From Lachnospiraceae bacterium (GTDB taxonomy: Bacteria > Bacillota > Clostridia > Lachnospirales > Lachnospiraceae): a stretch of 49,644 nt of DNA. The position numbers were made by a program, and so were the translations under genes. Under the pieces are notes generated by a model, which saw only the letters and a program-made list of their open reading frames with translations, was not told where the DNA came from and did not search any database. Every line of letters starts with the position of its first letter. Position 1 is the first letter of the stretch. This document shows positions 35,462 to 45,542 of the stretch, piece by piece. Location: positions 1 through 49,644 of the forward strand of contig JAISGP010000034.1 of NCBI GenBank assembly GCA_031263035.1. The letters are read 5' to 3'.

Positions 35462-36661
35462 ATGGCAAAGGCACATTTTGATCGAACCAAACCACATTGT
35501 AACATTGGTACCATTGGACACGTTGACCATGGTAAAACTACACTTACAGCTGCAATTACTAAAGTATTAGCTACAAGATTCCCATCTGAGGTTAATAAAA
35601 TTGTAGATTTCGAAAACATTGATAAAGCTCCAGAAGAGAGAGAACGTGGAATCACTATTTCAACAGCTCACGTTGAGTATGAAACAGAGAAACGTCACTA
35701 TGCACACGTTGACTGTCCAGGACATGCCGATTATGTAAAGAACATGATCACAGGTGCTGCTCAAATGGATGGTGCTATCCTTGTTGTTGCTGCTACTGAT
35801 GGTGTTATGGCTCAAACAAGAGAACATATCCTACTTTCTCGTCAGGTTGGTGTTCCTTACATCGTTGTATTTATGAACAAATGCGACATGGTAGATGATG
35901 AAGAACTTCTTGAATTAGTAGATATGGAAATTCGTGAACTCTTAACAGAGTATGAATTCCCAGGTGATGATACACCAGTAATCCAAGGTTCAGCTCTTAA
36001 AGCTCTTGAAGATCCTTCAGGAGAATGGGGAGACAAGGTTATGGAACTTATGGATGCCGTTGATTCTTGGATTCCAGATCCAGATCGTGAAAACGACAAA
36101 CCTTTCCTTATGCCTATAGAAGATATCTTCACAATCACAGGTCGTGGAACAGTTGCTACAGGTAGAGTAGAACGTGGTATGCTTAAGATCAACGAAGAAG
36201 TTGAAATCGTAGGTATTCATGAAGATAAACAAAAAACAGTTGTAACTGGTATCGAAATGTTTAGAAAACTTCTTGATTTTGCAGAAGCTGGAGATAACAT
36301 CGGAGCTCTTCTTCGTGGTGTTCAAAGAACAGAAATCGAAAGAGGACAATGTCTTGTTAAACCAGGATCAATTACTTGTCACAAGAAATTTACTGCTCAA
36401 GTATATGTTCTTACTAAAGATGAAGGTGGACGTCATACTCCATTCTTCAACAACTATCGTCCACAGTTCTATTTCAGAACAACAGACGTAACAGGTGTAT
36501 GTAACCTTCCAGAAGGTGTAGAAATGTGTATGCCTGGTGATAACGTAGAAATGACAATCGAACTTATTCATCCAATCGCTATGGAGCAAGGTCTTCGTCT
36601 TGCTATCCGTGAAGGTGGACGTACAGTTGGTTCAGGTCGTGTTGCTACAATTATTGAATAA
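35462..36661 (+). CDS. tuf: Elongation factor Tu
   Basis: A 399-residue GTPase that delivers aminoacyl-t[12 protein letters not shown] (P loop), [14 protein letters not shown] (switch I), [13 protein letters not shown] (switch II) and NKCD are intact. Domains II and III are normal, with the C-terminal [15 protein letters not shown]. Codon use is the most biased of the window, as expected for a highly expressed gene. AAGGAGGAAATT ribosome site. Last gene of the str operon; a strong terminator follows. Confidence 0.99.
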   Translation: MAKAHFDRTKPHCNIGTIGHVDHGKTTLTAAITKVLATRFPSEVNKIVDFENIDKAPEERERGITISTAHVEYETEKRHYAHVDCPGHADYVKNMITGAAQMDGAILVVAATDGVMAQTREHILLSRQVGVPYIVVFMNKCDMVDDEELLELVDMEIRELLTEYEFPGDDTPVIQGSALKALEDPSGEWGDKVMELMDAVDSWIPDPDRENDKPFLMPIEDIFTITGRGTVATGRVERGMLKINEEVEIVGIHEDKQKTVVTGIEMFRKLLDFAEAGDNIGALLRGVQRTEIERGQCLVKPGSITCHKKFTAQVYVLTKDEGGRHTPFFNNYRPQFYFRTTDVTGVCNLPEGVEMCMPGDNVEMTIELIHPIAMEQGLRLAIREGGRTVGSGRVATIIE

Positions 36662-36670
36662 TAAAACCAA

Positions 36671-36707
36671 AAGCTAAAAGAGTGCCTGTGGCACTCTTTT
36701 TTTGGTT
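36671..36707. terminator. Terminator after tuf, two-way
   Basis: AAAAGAGTGCC pairs with GGCACTCTTTT across TGT and is followed by T7. An outer AACCAAAA/TTTTGGTT pairing extends it. The minus strand reads A7 before the stem and TTTT after, so it also serves the convergent radical SAM gene. A degenerate copy, AGTGGCACTCTTTTTT, lies at 36758-36773. Confidence 0.85.
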
Positions 36708-36789
36708 TTATCTAAATGAGTATGTAAAATTATTCAATAAGTAAATATAATATGAGCCAGTGGCACTCTTTTTTAATGGAAAAAACTAT

Positions 36790-37653
36790 TTAAGATACAT
36801 CTTTTAATTGAATATTATTTCTTTTTTGAATTTCCCTATCTATTTTTTCTATCATTTTTTCCTTATCAAATGGCAGTTTCCCTCGAACTCTAAATTCAAT
36901 TTCATCATGAAAACTATCATAGATTAAGTTATCTATATTTAATAATTCAACTAGTTTTTTACTTTCCTCAAGCTTTTCAATTTCGGAAGCAGGAGTAAAA
37001 AGACCATTATAGACATCCTCGGCTAATTCAGTATAATCACCTATCATCATAGAAAAATCAGTAATCCTTGATGGCTTTGTTTCATTTAGAAAGTTAGCTA
37101 AGGCTATAGCATTTTCAATTCCACGGTTTTTTCCTGCAAATCCTGACATTATATGAGCATTAAAAATCATTCCAGATTTTTGAAGCCTTTTTATTTCATC
37201 TCTAGCTTCTTTCATATTATGTTCTTTTCTCATAAAGAGTAGAACATCATCTAATCCACCTTCAATACCTATATAGACATTTTTAACACCTAGACTTGAA
37301 AGAGTAATGAGCTCCTTATCACTTTTACATTTTATATCAGTTATTGTAGCATCACAATTAATTTCTTCTACATTAGGAAAATATTCTTTAATCATTTTGA
37401 TTATGGATGTAAGCCTATCCATTTTTATTCCTAAAGCATTACCGTCACCTAGAAAAACTTTTTTTGGGTTTCCACCTAAAGAGTGTATACGTATAAGTTC
37501 TTCTTCAATTTGCTCTAAAGGCAGAAGCCTATATTTTAAGTCCTTAAATAAACTGCAGAATTTACATTTATTATATGCACAACCCACGCTAATACCTAAC
37601 ATAAATGATGAACGCTCCATTGGAGGTCTACATATTCTTCCCTCATAATCCAT
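36790..37653 (-). CDS. Radical SAM protein of unknown substrate
   Basis: A 287-residue radical SAM enzyme. The [4Fe-4S]/SAM motif is CAYNKCKFC (CxxxCxxC), near residue 25. The partial TIM barrel follows: VFLGDGNALGIK replaces the usual GGEP strand, and IGIEGGLDDVLLFMRK lies later. This form resembles the Elp3/HemN-like family of short oxygen-independent coproporphyrinogen oxidase relatives. There is no SPASM domain. The reaction cannot be called; no accessory genes adjoin. ATG with GGAAGTG upstream. Confidence 0.82.
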   Translation of the reverse strand: MDYEGRICRPPMERSSFMLGISVGCAYNKCKFCSLFKDLKYRLLPLEQIEEELIRIHSLGGNPKKVFLGDGNALGIKMDRLTSIIKMIKEYFPNVEEINCDATITDIKCKSDKELITLSSLGVKNVYIGIEGGLDDVLLFMRKEHNMKEARDEIKRLQKSGMIFNAHIMSGFAGKNRGIENAIALANFLNETKPSRITDFSMMIGDYTELAEDVYNGLFTPASEIEKLEESKKLVELLNIDNLIYDSFHDEIEFRVRGKLPFDKEKMIEKIDREIQKRNNIQLKDVS

Positions 37654-37967
37654 AAAATCACTTCCTTAAAAACTTTGTTATCAACTTGTCTTAATTATAA
37701 GACTAACATTTAATAAGTCAAGACTAAATGATAATTTAAATCGTTTTTTTGATAAATTCTTTACATATTTTTATATATTTATAGGTCGTTTATTCAAGAT
37801 TAATTAATGAAAATTAAATTAAAAAATTCTAAAATATTTTATCCTAGAAATAATAGTTTAGTATTCACGGCATGAAATTATTCCCAAAATTACTTGGAAA
37901 TATGCATGATGAAGTATAATTCACAGAATTGTGCGTTTTGCGTGAAGTTTAAGTATTTTATCAAATA

Positions 37968-37996
37968 TTGACAGGATTGACACATTATTGTATAAT
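37968..37996 (+). promoter_or_regulatory. Consensus promoter of the surface protein gene
   Basis: TTGACA, 17 bases, TATAAT: a perfect sigma-A consensus, 44 bases before the ATG. The 386-base gap upstream (37654-37967) holds only AT-rich sequence and the divergent radical SAM upstream region. Confidence 0.85.
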
Positions 37997-38039
37997 ACGA
38001 CACAGGATTTAACAAAAAGTTAATTAATGAGGTGATTTT

Positions 38040-41000
38040 ATGAAGAAACGCGTAAATTTAGCAATATCTATTATTTTAGTTATGGCATTAGTTCTTAGTA
38101 TTATGCCATATAATTTTGTTTTAGCAGATGAAAACTATAATAGTGATAATGTTTCACTTTATGTTAATTCAGGTTCAAATAATGTTACAACTGGATCTAT
38201 TGTGACTATGTATGCCGGAGTTAACCTTTCAGGAATGAGCCTGGATTTAGACAATTCATATGAGATTATTACAGTACCTAAGAAATATCTTAACGCATCA
38301 TATAATGGGAATTTAGGTGTAAAGATAATTAAGGGTGAAGATAGTGAAATGTTAAAACAAGATCCTGTAATTACTTCTGATACTGAGAATTATTATATTC
38401 GCTATGATTTTAATAGATTAGCAGGCGGAAATAACTTTGAATTTCCATTTGCATTTCAAACTTTGAATAATACTGTTGTGCCAGATACAACTTTTACATT
38501 AAACACAAAACTATATAATGAAAATGATAATCTGTTAGCAGGGAAAAATGTGACTATTACTAATAAGGCAAATTGTAAAGCTTATACAACTGGTAGGAGT
38601 TTTACGGCAACTGAAACATCGGCAAGAGAGGGTAATCCAACTACTACATCTTCAAATGAAAATGAAAATATACCAGTTACTACGTCTGTATATTATGAAT
38701 TATCTTCATATAATGCTACATCTAATTCTTACAAACCTAGTAAAATCAAATTGGTTGTTAAACCAGAGCTAGGAGTTGTAGTTTCTGGAAGCTCTGGCTG
38801 GACTTATAATACAGCGGATGGAACTTATTATAAATATGTAAGTAGTCCGTCAAATACTAATTTATATTCTAGCGCAGGTTTGTCAGTAAAAATGCCTGGA
38901 GTTACCTATGGAGCTTATCACACAGCATATACGGTTTATGCAATTGGAGTGGACAATGATGATCAGGAAATAGCATCTTCAAAAAGTAGTACAGTAAATA
39001 TAAGTGTGTTAATAAATAAGTATGTGCCACCTACTACTCCAGTAACATCATTTACATATAGGGTGTATACAAATAAATCTCTTTCACCATCAAGTTATAC
39101 ATATACAGCTGATAATAAAGATAAAATATCTACTTGGAATATTACAACTAATAATGCTTCATTTTGGACTAATGCAGTTGCTTCTTCACAGCCTAGAAGT
39201 GTATTAATAAATAATATTGATGATTATAATTTAAATTCCCATTTATATTATTACAGTGTAAAGATTGATCAAACATCATCTACTTTAACTAATAAAGAAG
39301 ATTTAACTAATAATGTATTATATGGAATTGATAGTAATAATCAAAAGATTAAGATTACAGAAGATATTCCTATGAATGAGGTTTTTTATATTCCATCAGA
39401 ATATAGAAATTTAAGACGTATATCAGTAGAATTTCCTGATAAAGTTAAATTAGCTCAAAATGCTAATATAAAAATTGTAGTTGAAACAAAGGTTTTCGAC
39501 TCAGATTGGGATACAGCAACTAGTGATAATCATGATTATGTTCTAGGCGGTACAAATGAAGTAGTTAATACGAGTTTATATAATTATTCTACAGGAAACT
39601 ATTATTATAATCCCGATGATGATAATTCCAGCACTAGTATTAAAACATTTACTAATTATTCATCATATTACTATGATTATTATAAAATAACTACTGGAGG
39701 CACTGGCTATTATAATCAAAGTATAACAGAACCTACATTATTCCAGAATGATTATACTAGGGTACAAGGATCTGCTTATTATACTGGAGCACCTTCAGTT
39801 ATTGATGGACAACAGGTTGATTTCGAAAATGGTAAAATAATTTTTCTTTTACCTAACGGATATGAGTATGTGAATGATTCTACTCATCCAACTCAGATAA
39901 GCTACTATATTGGAAGTACTACAAAGGTTACAATCGCTGATGCTCCACAATTACAATATGATTATAAAGGGACTGGAAAGAGAGCCTTAATAATTAATTT
40001 GCCATCAGAAAATAGACGACTAGCTTCATCTTCTACATATGCCTTTAATGTTTATATATGGCTTAAAACTATTAAGGGAACGCCGATTGGAAATAGTAAT
40101 GTAATATCTTATTTAGCTTATGATAATAACAATAAATACGGTTTAACTCCAAGTCCAGCTTCTACAGATACAATGGATTTAAATGGAGATGGCTTAACCA
40201 ATGATAGAGTAGGTTACAGGAGTTCAACAATTACCTATACACCAAATCATGAAATAGTAGGGGTTCAATTAGTAGGGAAAGACTTAAACTCTCTTACTCA
40301 AACAGGTACATCCTCAATTGATATAGGCGGAAGTTTTTATTATGGAATGAATATTTTTAATATGCAACAAAGTGATAATATTAAAGCAATGTCATTGATT
40401 AATATTCTTCCTAGTATTGGAGATAGGTCTATAACCACAAGTTTAGGCGAGTATTCAGATAGAGGCTCTACCTATAGACCGGAGATAACAGGGCCGGTAA
40501 TGATTTTAAGAGGAGGAAACTTATTTTCGCCGGCAGATGAAGGCTATACAGTATCTTATTCAACATCTACTCCAATAAAAGATGATATAAGCGCAGATTT
40601 AAATGAAGATTTTAGTACAAGTGTAGATGATTATTCTAAAGTAACTATGATTAAAATAGATATGAACCTTGGAACTGAGATACCATATGAAAGTAATATT
40701 ACTTTTGTTGTTCCAGCATCTGTGCCAATGGATGTAATTGGTATTAAAGACGGAGATATAGCTTTTGATAGTTTTGCCTATGCAGGAAAGCTTAATACAA
40801 CAACACCAATTCAAAGCGAAGACTATATTGAAGCATATAAAGCAGGTGCACCAGTATCTACATACACTATTTCAGGTAATGTATACAATGATTTCAATAT
40901 GGACAGCTTTTTAAGTCAAGATGAAAAAGGTGTAGAAGGAATTAATCTTGGTTTATATGATAGTGAAAATAATGAGGTAGGAACTACTGAAACTACCTCA

Positions 41001-42041
41001 TCTGGAGATTATAATTTTGGAGTAATGGAAAGAGGAAATTATACAGTAAAAGTTATTAATCTACCAGCAAATATGGAATTATCTAATGCTGCCACTAAAG
41101 TAAATGATGTATTTCCTGATATTGCAACTTCATTTGCAAAAAAAGAAATTGATAATAAGGTAGTTGATAATGATGTAAATGAAGAAGGTGTTAGCAGTCC
41201 GGTTACGGTAAATCCAGACACTAAAGATCAAATAGTAAATATTAGTTTAAAGGATAAGCTTCTTACTATACCTGTAGAGAAACAGTGGATTGGTGTAGAG
41301 ATTCCGCCGGTAGACAGTGTTGAAGTTAGTTTAACGGCGTTAGATCAAACAAAAACATTGACTATTTACGGAGAGAATGATTGGAAGAGTGAATTTGCAC
41401 ATATTAGAAAATATGATGCAAATGGAGACGAAATAGAGTATACACCTAATGAAGTTACTAGTCTTAGTGATTATAGGGTTTCAATACAGGCTATAGCAGA
41501 TGGAGGATATGTATTTAAAAATATTATTGGAGATACAGTAAATGTATCGGTTACTAAGAAGTGGATTGGTACACCCGCGGAATATATTACCGTAAATATT
41601 TTCGGAAATGGTGAATTATGTGATACAAAAGCTTTAAGTGCCGCAGATAATTGGCAGACTTCCTTTACTGATCTTCCCAAATATGATCCTGTATATGGTA
41701 ATGAAGTGAGTTATACAATTGAAGAAATGGGAGTTCCCGGATATACAGATACAGTTTCAGGAGATATGTATATTGGATTTACCATTGTTAATACTAAAGA
41801 TGCAGTTGTGCCTACACCTCAGATAGATAATAATGATACACCTAAAAAGGTAGAAACAAAGTATGTTTATAAAAAGGTTACTAAAACTGTAACAAAAACT
41901 GTAACTAAAGTTATTAAGACTAATAAAGGTGTAAAAACTGGAGATAATTCTGAAATAAATATTTGGTTAATTCTTATAGTAATATCTTTAGTAGGAATTG
42001 GAAGTATCTTAGTTGCAAGAAAGCGTTTTAAAAAGAAATAA
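38040..42041 (+). CDS. Large sortase-type wall-anchored surface protein
   Basis: 1333 residues. An N-terminal signal peptide (KKRVNLAISIILVMALVLSIMPYNFVLA) precedes a long Ser/Thr/Tyr/Asn-rich extracellular body. An SdrD B-like domain follows (SGNVYNDFNMDSFLSQDEKGVEGINLGLYD, near residue 950). Two Cna-B-type repeats begin PVEKQWIG and VTKKWIG, and a KTVTKTVTK stalk is next. The end is VKTGDNSEIN, a hydrophobic helix and RKRFKKK, a sorting-signal layout, but with VKTGD where LPXTG or PKTGD is usual. Predicted adhesin or S-layer-like surface protein. AGGTGATT ribosome site under a consensus promoter; monocistronic with a terminator at 42122. Confidence 0.9.
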   Translation: MKKRVNLAISIILVMALVLSIMPYNFVLADENYNSDNVSLYVNSGSNNVTTGSIVTMYAGVNLSGMSLDLDNSYEIITVPKKYLNASYNGNLGVKIIKGEDSEMLKQDPVITSDTENYYIRYDFNRLAGGNNFEFPFAFQTLNNTVVPDTTFTLNTKLYNENDNLLAGKNVTITNKANCKAYTTGRSFTATETSAREGNPTTTSSNENENIPVTTSVYYELSSYNATSNSYKPSKIKLVVKPELGVVVSGSSGWTYNTADGTYYKYVSSPSNTNLYSSAGLSVKMPGVTYGAYHTAYTVYAIGVDNDDQEIASSKSSTVNISVLINKYVPPTTPVTSFTYRVYTNKSLSPSSYTYTADNKDKISTWNITTNNASFWTNAVASSQPRSVLINNIDDYNLNSHLYYYSVKIDQTSSTLTNKEDLTNNVLYGIDSNNQKIKITEDIPMNEVFYIPSEYRNLRRISVEFPDKVKLAQNANIKIVVETKVFDSDWDTATSDNHDYVLGGTNEVVNTSLYNYSTGNYYYNPDDDNSSTSIKTFTNYSSYYYDYYKITTGGTGYYNQSITEPTLFQNDYTRVQGSAYYTGAPSVIDGQQVDFENGKIIFLLPNGYEYVNDSTHPTQISYYIGSTTKVTIADAPQLQYDYKGTGKRALIINLPSENRRLASSSTYAFNVYIWLKTIKGTPIGNSNVISYLAYDNNNKYGLTPSPASTDTMDLNGDGLTNDRVGYRSSTITYTPNHEIVGVQLVGKDLNSLTQTGTSSIDIGGSFYYGMNIFNMQQSDNIKAMSLINILPSIGDRSITTSLGEYSDRGSTYRPEITGPVMILRGGNLFSPADEGYTVSYSTSTPIKDDISADLNEDFSTSVDDYSKVTMIKIDMNLGTEIPYESNITFVVPASVPMDVIGIKDGDIAFDSFAYAGKLNTTTPIQSEDYIEAYKAGAPVSTYTISGNVYNDFNMDSFLSQDEKGVEGINLGLYDSENNEVGTTETTSSGDYNFGVMERGNYTVKVINLPANMELSNAATKVNDVFPDIATSFAKKEIDNKVVDNDVNEEGVSSPVTVNPDTKDQIVNISLKDKLLTIPVEKQWIGVEIPPVDSVEVSLTALDQTKTLTIYGENDWKSEFAHIRKYDANGDEIEYTPNEVTSLSDYRVSIQAIADGGYVFKNIIGDTVNVSVTKKWIGTPAEYITVNIFGNGELCDTKALSAADNWQTSFTDLPKYDPVYGNEVSYTIEEMGVPGYTDTVSGDMYIGFTIVNTKDAVVPTPQIDNNDTPKKVETKYVYKKVTKTVTKTVTKVIKTNKGVKTGDNSEINIWLILIVISLVGIGSILVARKRFKKK

Positions 42042-42121
42042 AGTATTAGTTATGTAGCTTATCCATGATTTTAATAAAAGGATAGAATAGTGTGAAGTTG
42101 TTTATTATATACAACATTTAT

Positions 42122-42159
42122 TGCCCTCTAATAATTGAGTTTAGAGGGCAGTTTTTATT
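42122..42159 (+). terminator. Terminator of the surface protein gene
   Basis: TGCCCTCTAA pairs perfectly with TTAGAGGGCA and is followed by GTTTTTATTC. The rest of 42042-42388 has no recognisable feature. Confidence 0.85.
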
Positions 42160-42388
42160 CTTATATACTAGAATTAAATAAGAAAATATCATGATTAAAA
42201 AGGGATTTTGTATCAATCAAATGTAAAGTACGATTTGAAAAAAGTTAATAGAAACATATATAGATAAAATCTATAAGTAATACACAGATTATAGAAAAAA
42301 TTTATTGTACTTTTATAATTATATTTTATATAATTACTTTGGTTCACTTGAATGAAACTAATAACTGAAAGAATAATATAGGTATTAA

Positions 42389-43108
42389 ATGAAAAAGAAG
42401 AATTCACTTATTAAAAAACTAGTTGTATTACTTATTATTATATGTGCAATCCTTGCATATTTGCTTATTCCTTCTGTTAATAAAGGAATGAAACATATTG
42501 TTAGTATGTTTGCTTCAGGAGATTTTATGGTTGTTAAGAAGTTTGTGGCTTCTTATGGTGGATATGCAGCAGTTGTATCATTTCTTCTTATGATACTTCA
42601 GTCAGTTGCTGCTCCAATTCCAGCATTTCTTCTTACATTTGCAAATGCTAATCTTTTTGGATGGTGGCAAGGTGCAATCCTTTCTTGGACAAGTGCAATG
42701 GCAGGTGCTGCAGTATGTTTTTATATTGCAAGAATACTTGGAAGAGATGCAGTTGAAAAACTTACCAGTAAAGGTGCTTTGAAGCAGATAGATGTTTTCT
42801 TTAAAAATCATGGTAAAAACACTATTTTAATTGCAAGACTTTTACCATTTATATCGTTTGATATAGTTAGTTATGCCGCCGGTCTTACTTCAATGTCTTT
42901 TGGTGGTTTTATGTTAGCTACAGGTATCGGTCAATTGCCAGCAACTATAGTTTATTCTTATGTTGGAGGCATGCTTACAGGTGGTGCTAAATATTTTGTT
43001 ACTGGTCTTTTAATTCTATTTGCACTTTCTGCATTGATTGTTCTTATTAGACAGTTATATAAAGAAAGACAGAAGAAGAAAAATGCTGAATTAAATTTGG
43101 AAAGTTAA
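42389..43108 (+). CDS. TVP38/TMEM64 family membrane protein (first copy)
   Basis: A 239-residue membrane protein with the VTT/SNARE-associated domain (PF09335). Helix 1 is at ~11-30. The re-entrant core follows: LQSVAAPIPAFLLTFANANLFGWWQGAILSWTSAMAGAAVCFYIARILGRDAVE, then RLLPFISFDIVSYAAGLTSM, the family Arg-Leu-Pro-Phe motif. The tail is basic. Such proteins are linked to selenite or lipid transport in other bacteria; the cargo is unknown. It opens the radical SAM/glycosyltransferase locus; a second copy is at 44679. Confidence 0.88.
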   Translation: MKKKNSLIKKLVVLLIIICAILAYLLIPSVNKGMKHIVSMFASGDFMVVKKFVASYGGYAAVVSFLLMILQSVAAPIPAFLLTFANANLFGWWQGAILSWTSAMAGAAVCFYIARILGRDAVEKLTSKGALKQIDVFFKNHGKNTILIARLLPFISFDIVSYAAGLTSMSFGGFMLATGIGQLPATIVYSYVGGMLTGGAKYFVTGLLILFALSALIVLIRQLYKERQKKKNAELNLES

Positions 43109-43280
43109 AAATATAATATATCAAAATTAATTCGGATATTTTATATAGAGTAAAAGGATAGAATTTGTTAGATAAGTAAAAAAATGTTTTTCGAAATATT
43201 TAAGTTTAATTTTTGTGCTTAATATTTATGTTGAAGATAGCAATTAAAAAACTAGATAAAGTTATGTTAAATTAAATTTG

Positions 43281-43297
43281 ACCTAAATCTTTTAGGT
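43281..43297 (+). promoter_or_regulatory. Operator-like 7-3-7 dyad before the YdjY lipoprotein
   Basis: ACCTAAA, TCT, TTTAGGT: a perfect inverted repeat about 45 bases before the ATG at 43341. The size suits a dimeric regulator; none is encoded nearby. Confidence 0.45.
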
Positions 43298-43340
43298 TGA
43301 TATAAAAAAATATTTTATGTTATTTGGAGGAAAAGAAGAG

Positions 43341-44036
43341 ATGAAATTAAAAAAAGTTATTGCATTAGCATTAGTGTCAGTGATGGCATTATCATTAGTT
43401 GGATGTGGAGCTAAAAAAACTGAGAAAAAAGACACTGATAAGAAAGTTGCAACATCTGGAACTGTATCTGAAACTACACCAATGGTAGTTAATAAGGATA
43501 AAAAAGAAGTTCAGATGTATACTACTGTTAATGGTACATATTTTACAGAAGATACTCGTCATGGAATTGTATATAAGGGTGGCTCAAACGGAGATAAATC
43601 AGTGCTTAAGGGTTTTGCCGATGAAAAAGAATTCTATCAAGCTTTAGTAGATATTGGTGCTAAACCAGGAAATAATCTTACAGCAGCTGATATGGCAGTT
43701 AAAAATGAAAAAGATGGTAAATCAGTTGAAGGTGATAAGTTAGACGTTACATGTACTTGGGAAGGACAAAGTACTCCAGTACCATTTGCAGATATTATTA
43801 CATGCACAGCTAAAGAACGTCCACTTGATATAAGATTTGGTGGTAATCTTGCTAGTGCTAAGAAAAATAATACAGGTTGTGTACTCTGTTTAGATTCTTG
43901 TGCTACAGGTATTACAAGTAATGCAGCTTGGCCAACAGGTTCTACAATGGGTGCAAATGTAGTTCAATTCCACGGAAATAAAGACGTACTTCCTAAAGAT
44001 GGAACTCCTGTTATTGTTACTTTTAAATTAGCCTAG
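43341..44036 (+). CDS. YdjY-domain lipoprotein
   Basis: A 231-residue lipoprotein. The signal peptide LKKVIALALVSVMALSLVGCGAK has a clear lipobox Cys, followed by a Lys/Asp/Thr linker. The remaining ~170 residues form a YdjY-type domain: VNGTYFTEDTRHGIVYKGGS, FYQALVDIGAKPGNN and, near the end, the paired cysteines GCVLCLDSCATGITSNAAWP. The function is unknown. The start is the ATG at 43341, with GGAGG upstream; an in-frame ATG at 43317 lies before that site. It sits between two TVP38 genes, which suggests a membrane-surface role in the same pathway. Confidence 0.82.
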   Translation: MKLKKVIALALVSVMALSLVGCGAKKTEKKDTDKKVATSGTVSETTPMVVNKDKKEVQMYTTVNGTYFTEDTRHGIVYKGGSNGDKSVLKGFADEKEFYQALVDIGAKPGNNLTAADMAVKNEKDGKSVEGDKLDVTCTWEGQSTPVPFADIITCTAKERPLDIRFGGNLASAKKNNTGCVLCLDSCATGITSNAAWPTGSTMGANVVQFHGNKDVLPKDGTPVIVTFKLA

Positions 44037-44188
44037 TAAAAGGATTTTGAATTAAGTATATTTATCCAATGCTGATATAATTTTAAATAGATTAATTATA
44101 ATTAAAGGTTTCTATCATTATAGTAAGTTTAAAATATATTGATTAAAAGTACTTGGATAGAATATTAAAAAGATAGAAAAGGTTTTTA

Positions 44189-44590
44189 ATGAAAATAGTA
44201 AAATGTTTTTACAATAGTCTTGTTTTGTCCTTGGCTATTGGTGTGATTTTGTTTAACAATGTTTGGCTTCAAATGAGAGTAAATATTGGAACTATATTTT
44301 TTGCAGTGTTTTTCTTGTTATTGGTTATTGGTTCAATTTTTGTAATTAAGAAAAAAATTAATTTACATTATTTTGTAACCATTACAATAACTATTATAAG
44401 TATATTAGTTGTATTTATGATTTTAGGTTTTACCAGATTGCAGGTAGTTCCCGCAGCTTTTATAAGAGAAGGATTACATTTACCATCACTTTCCTTTCAG
44501 TTAATTAATTACACCCTAATTTTTATATTAGCTGCATTATTCTTGGTTATATCTTTTGCAGATATACGAAGTGGCATTTTCAAAAAATAG
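44189..44590 (+). CDS. Four-helix membrane protein, unknown family
   Basis: A 133-residue, mostly hydrophobic protein with helices at about 8-25 (SLVLSLAIGVILF), 35-53, 62-82 and 103-123. The loop RLQVVPAAFIREGLHLP lies between helices 3 and 4. No motif that I recognise. AGAAAAGG gives a weak ribosome site. It stands inside the locus between the YdjY lipoprotein and the second TVP38 gene, followed by a hairpin at 44605. Confidence 0.7.
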   Translation: MKIVKCFYNSLVLSLAIGVILFNNVWLQMRVNIGTIFFAVFFLLLVIGSIFVIKKKINLHYFVTITITIISILVVFMILGFTRLQVVPAAFIREGLHLPSLSFQLINYTLIFILAALFLVISFADIRSGIFKK

Positions 44591-44604
44591 TATATTCCTT
44601 TCTT

Positions 44605-44643
44605 GAAAGATAGGCACTATATTTTTATAGGGCCTTATCTTTC
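44605..44643 (+). terminator. Hairpin between the four-helix gene and the second TVP38 gene
   Basis: GAAAGATAGGC pairs with GCCTTATCTTTC (one bulged base) with an inner CTATA/TATAG stem. Only TGTTT follows, so termination may be partial. Confidence 0.55.
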
Positions 44644-44678
44644 TGTTTAGAGATATGTTGATATATGAGGTAAACGTA

Positions 44679-45383
44679 ATGAATAGTGAGCAAAAAAAAT
44701 CTAGAATTAAAGAAAATACAATTAAGATTAGTATATTTTTAATACTCATTATAGGTTTAATCTATTTAAATCATATTTATGGTTTTACAGATATGATTAA
44801 AAATGGAGAATTTAAAGCTTATATGGATAAGATGATTAGAGAAAATATTCTTATAAGTGCATTAATATATTTAGGTGTTACAGTTATAGGATGCGTTCTT
44901 CTTGCTCTTCCTGGAGCTTTTTTTGCTATACTTTCCGGAGTTTTATTTGGACCAATTCTTGGTTCATTTCTTTGCCTCTTAGCTTGTACTATTGGAGCCA
45001 TGCTAGCCTTTTTAGTTGGAAGATTTTTCTTAAAAGATGCAGTTAAGCCTATGTTAAAGAAAAATAAATTGCTATCATCACTATTGTTTTCAGAAAATAA
45101 AAATCATGATATAATTTTGTTAATGATTACAAGAATAATACCTATTTTTCCGTATAATTTGCAGAATTTTGCTTATGGAGTTACGGATATTAATTTTTCA
45201 TTGTATTCATTATATTCTTTTATTTTTATGATGCCGGGAGTTGTTATTTTTACAGTTGGAACTGCAGGTGCATTATCTAATGAGAATAGGATGATGTATG
45301 TTATAATTGCAGTAGCAGTAGCCTTATTTGCAAGTGCCCTAGGTCTTTTTGTTCATAAAAAATATGTAAAGCAAGAGAAGTAA
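44679..45383 (+). CDS. TVP38/TMEM64 family membrane protein (second copy)
   Basis: A 234-residue VTT-domain protein. After a basic start and helix 1 (IKISIFLILIIGLIYLNHIYGF), the core reads GCVLLALPGAFFAILSGVLFGPILGSFLCLLACTIGAMLAFLVGRFFLKDAV, then MITRIIPIFPYNLQNFAYG, the family arginine/proline motif. It is diverged from the copy at 42389 and closer to the YtxB/YdjX type. Start chosen at ATG 44679, with GAGG eight bases upstream; an in-frame ATG at 44655 has none. Together with the first copy it suggests that the pathway handles a membrane-bound or exported product. Confidence 0.88.
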   Translation: MNSEQKKSRIKENTIKISIFLILIIGLIYLNHIYGFTDMIKNGEFKAYMDKMIRENILISALIYLGVTVIGCVLLALPGAFFAILSGVLFGPILGSFLCLLACTIGAMLAFLVGRFFLKDAVKPMLKKNKLLSSLLFSENKNHDIILLMITRIIPIFPYNLQNFAYGVTDINFSLYSLYSFIFMMPGVVIFTVGTAGALSNENRMMYVIIAVAVALFASALGLFVHKKYVKQEK

Positions 45384-45542
45384 TGTTTAATTATAGGAAA
45401 AAAATGATGTCAACATATGTTATAAAATGATTTTTATTTTGAAATTTTTAAAGCAGAGATTTTAGTGATATGTCAGAAATAAAACGAAAAGTATTGAAGT
45501 TATAACTTTTGATATTTAATATAATAGCGTAAGGGATTATTA

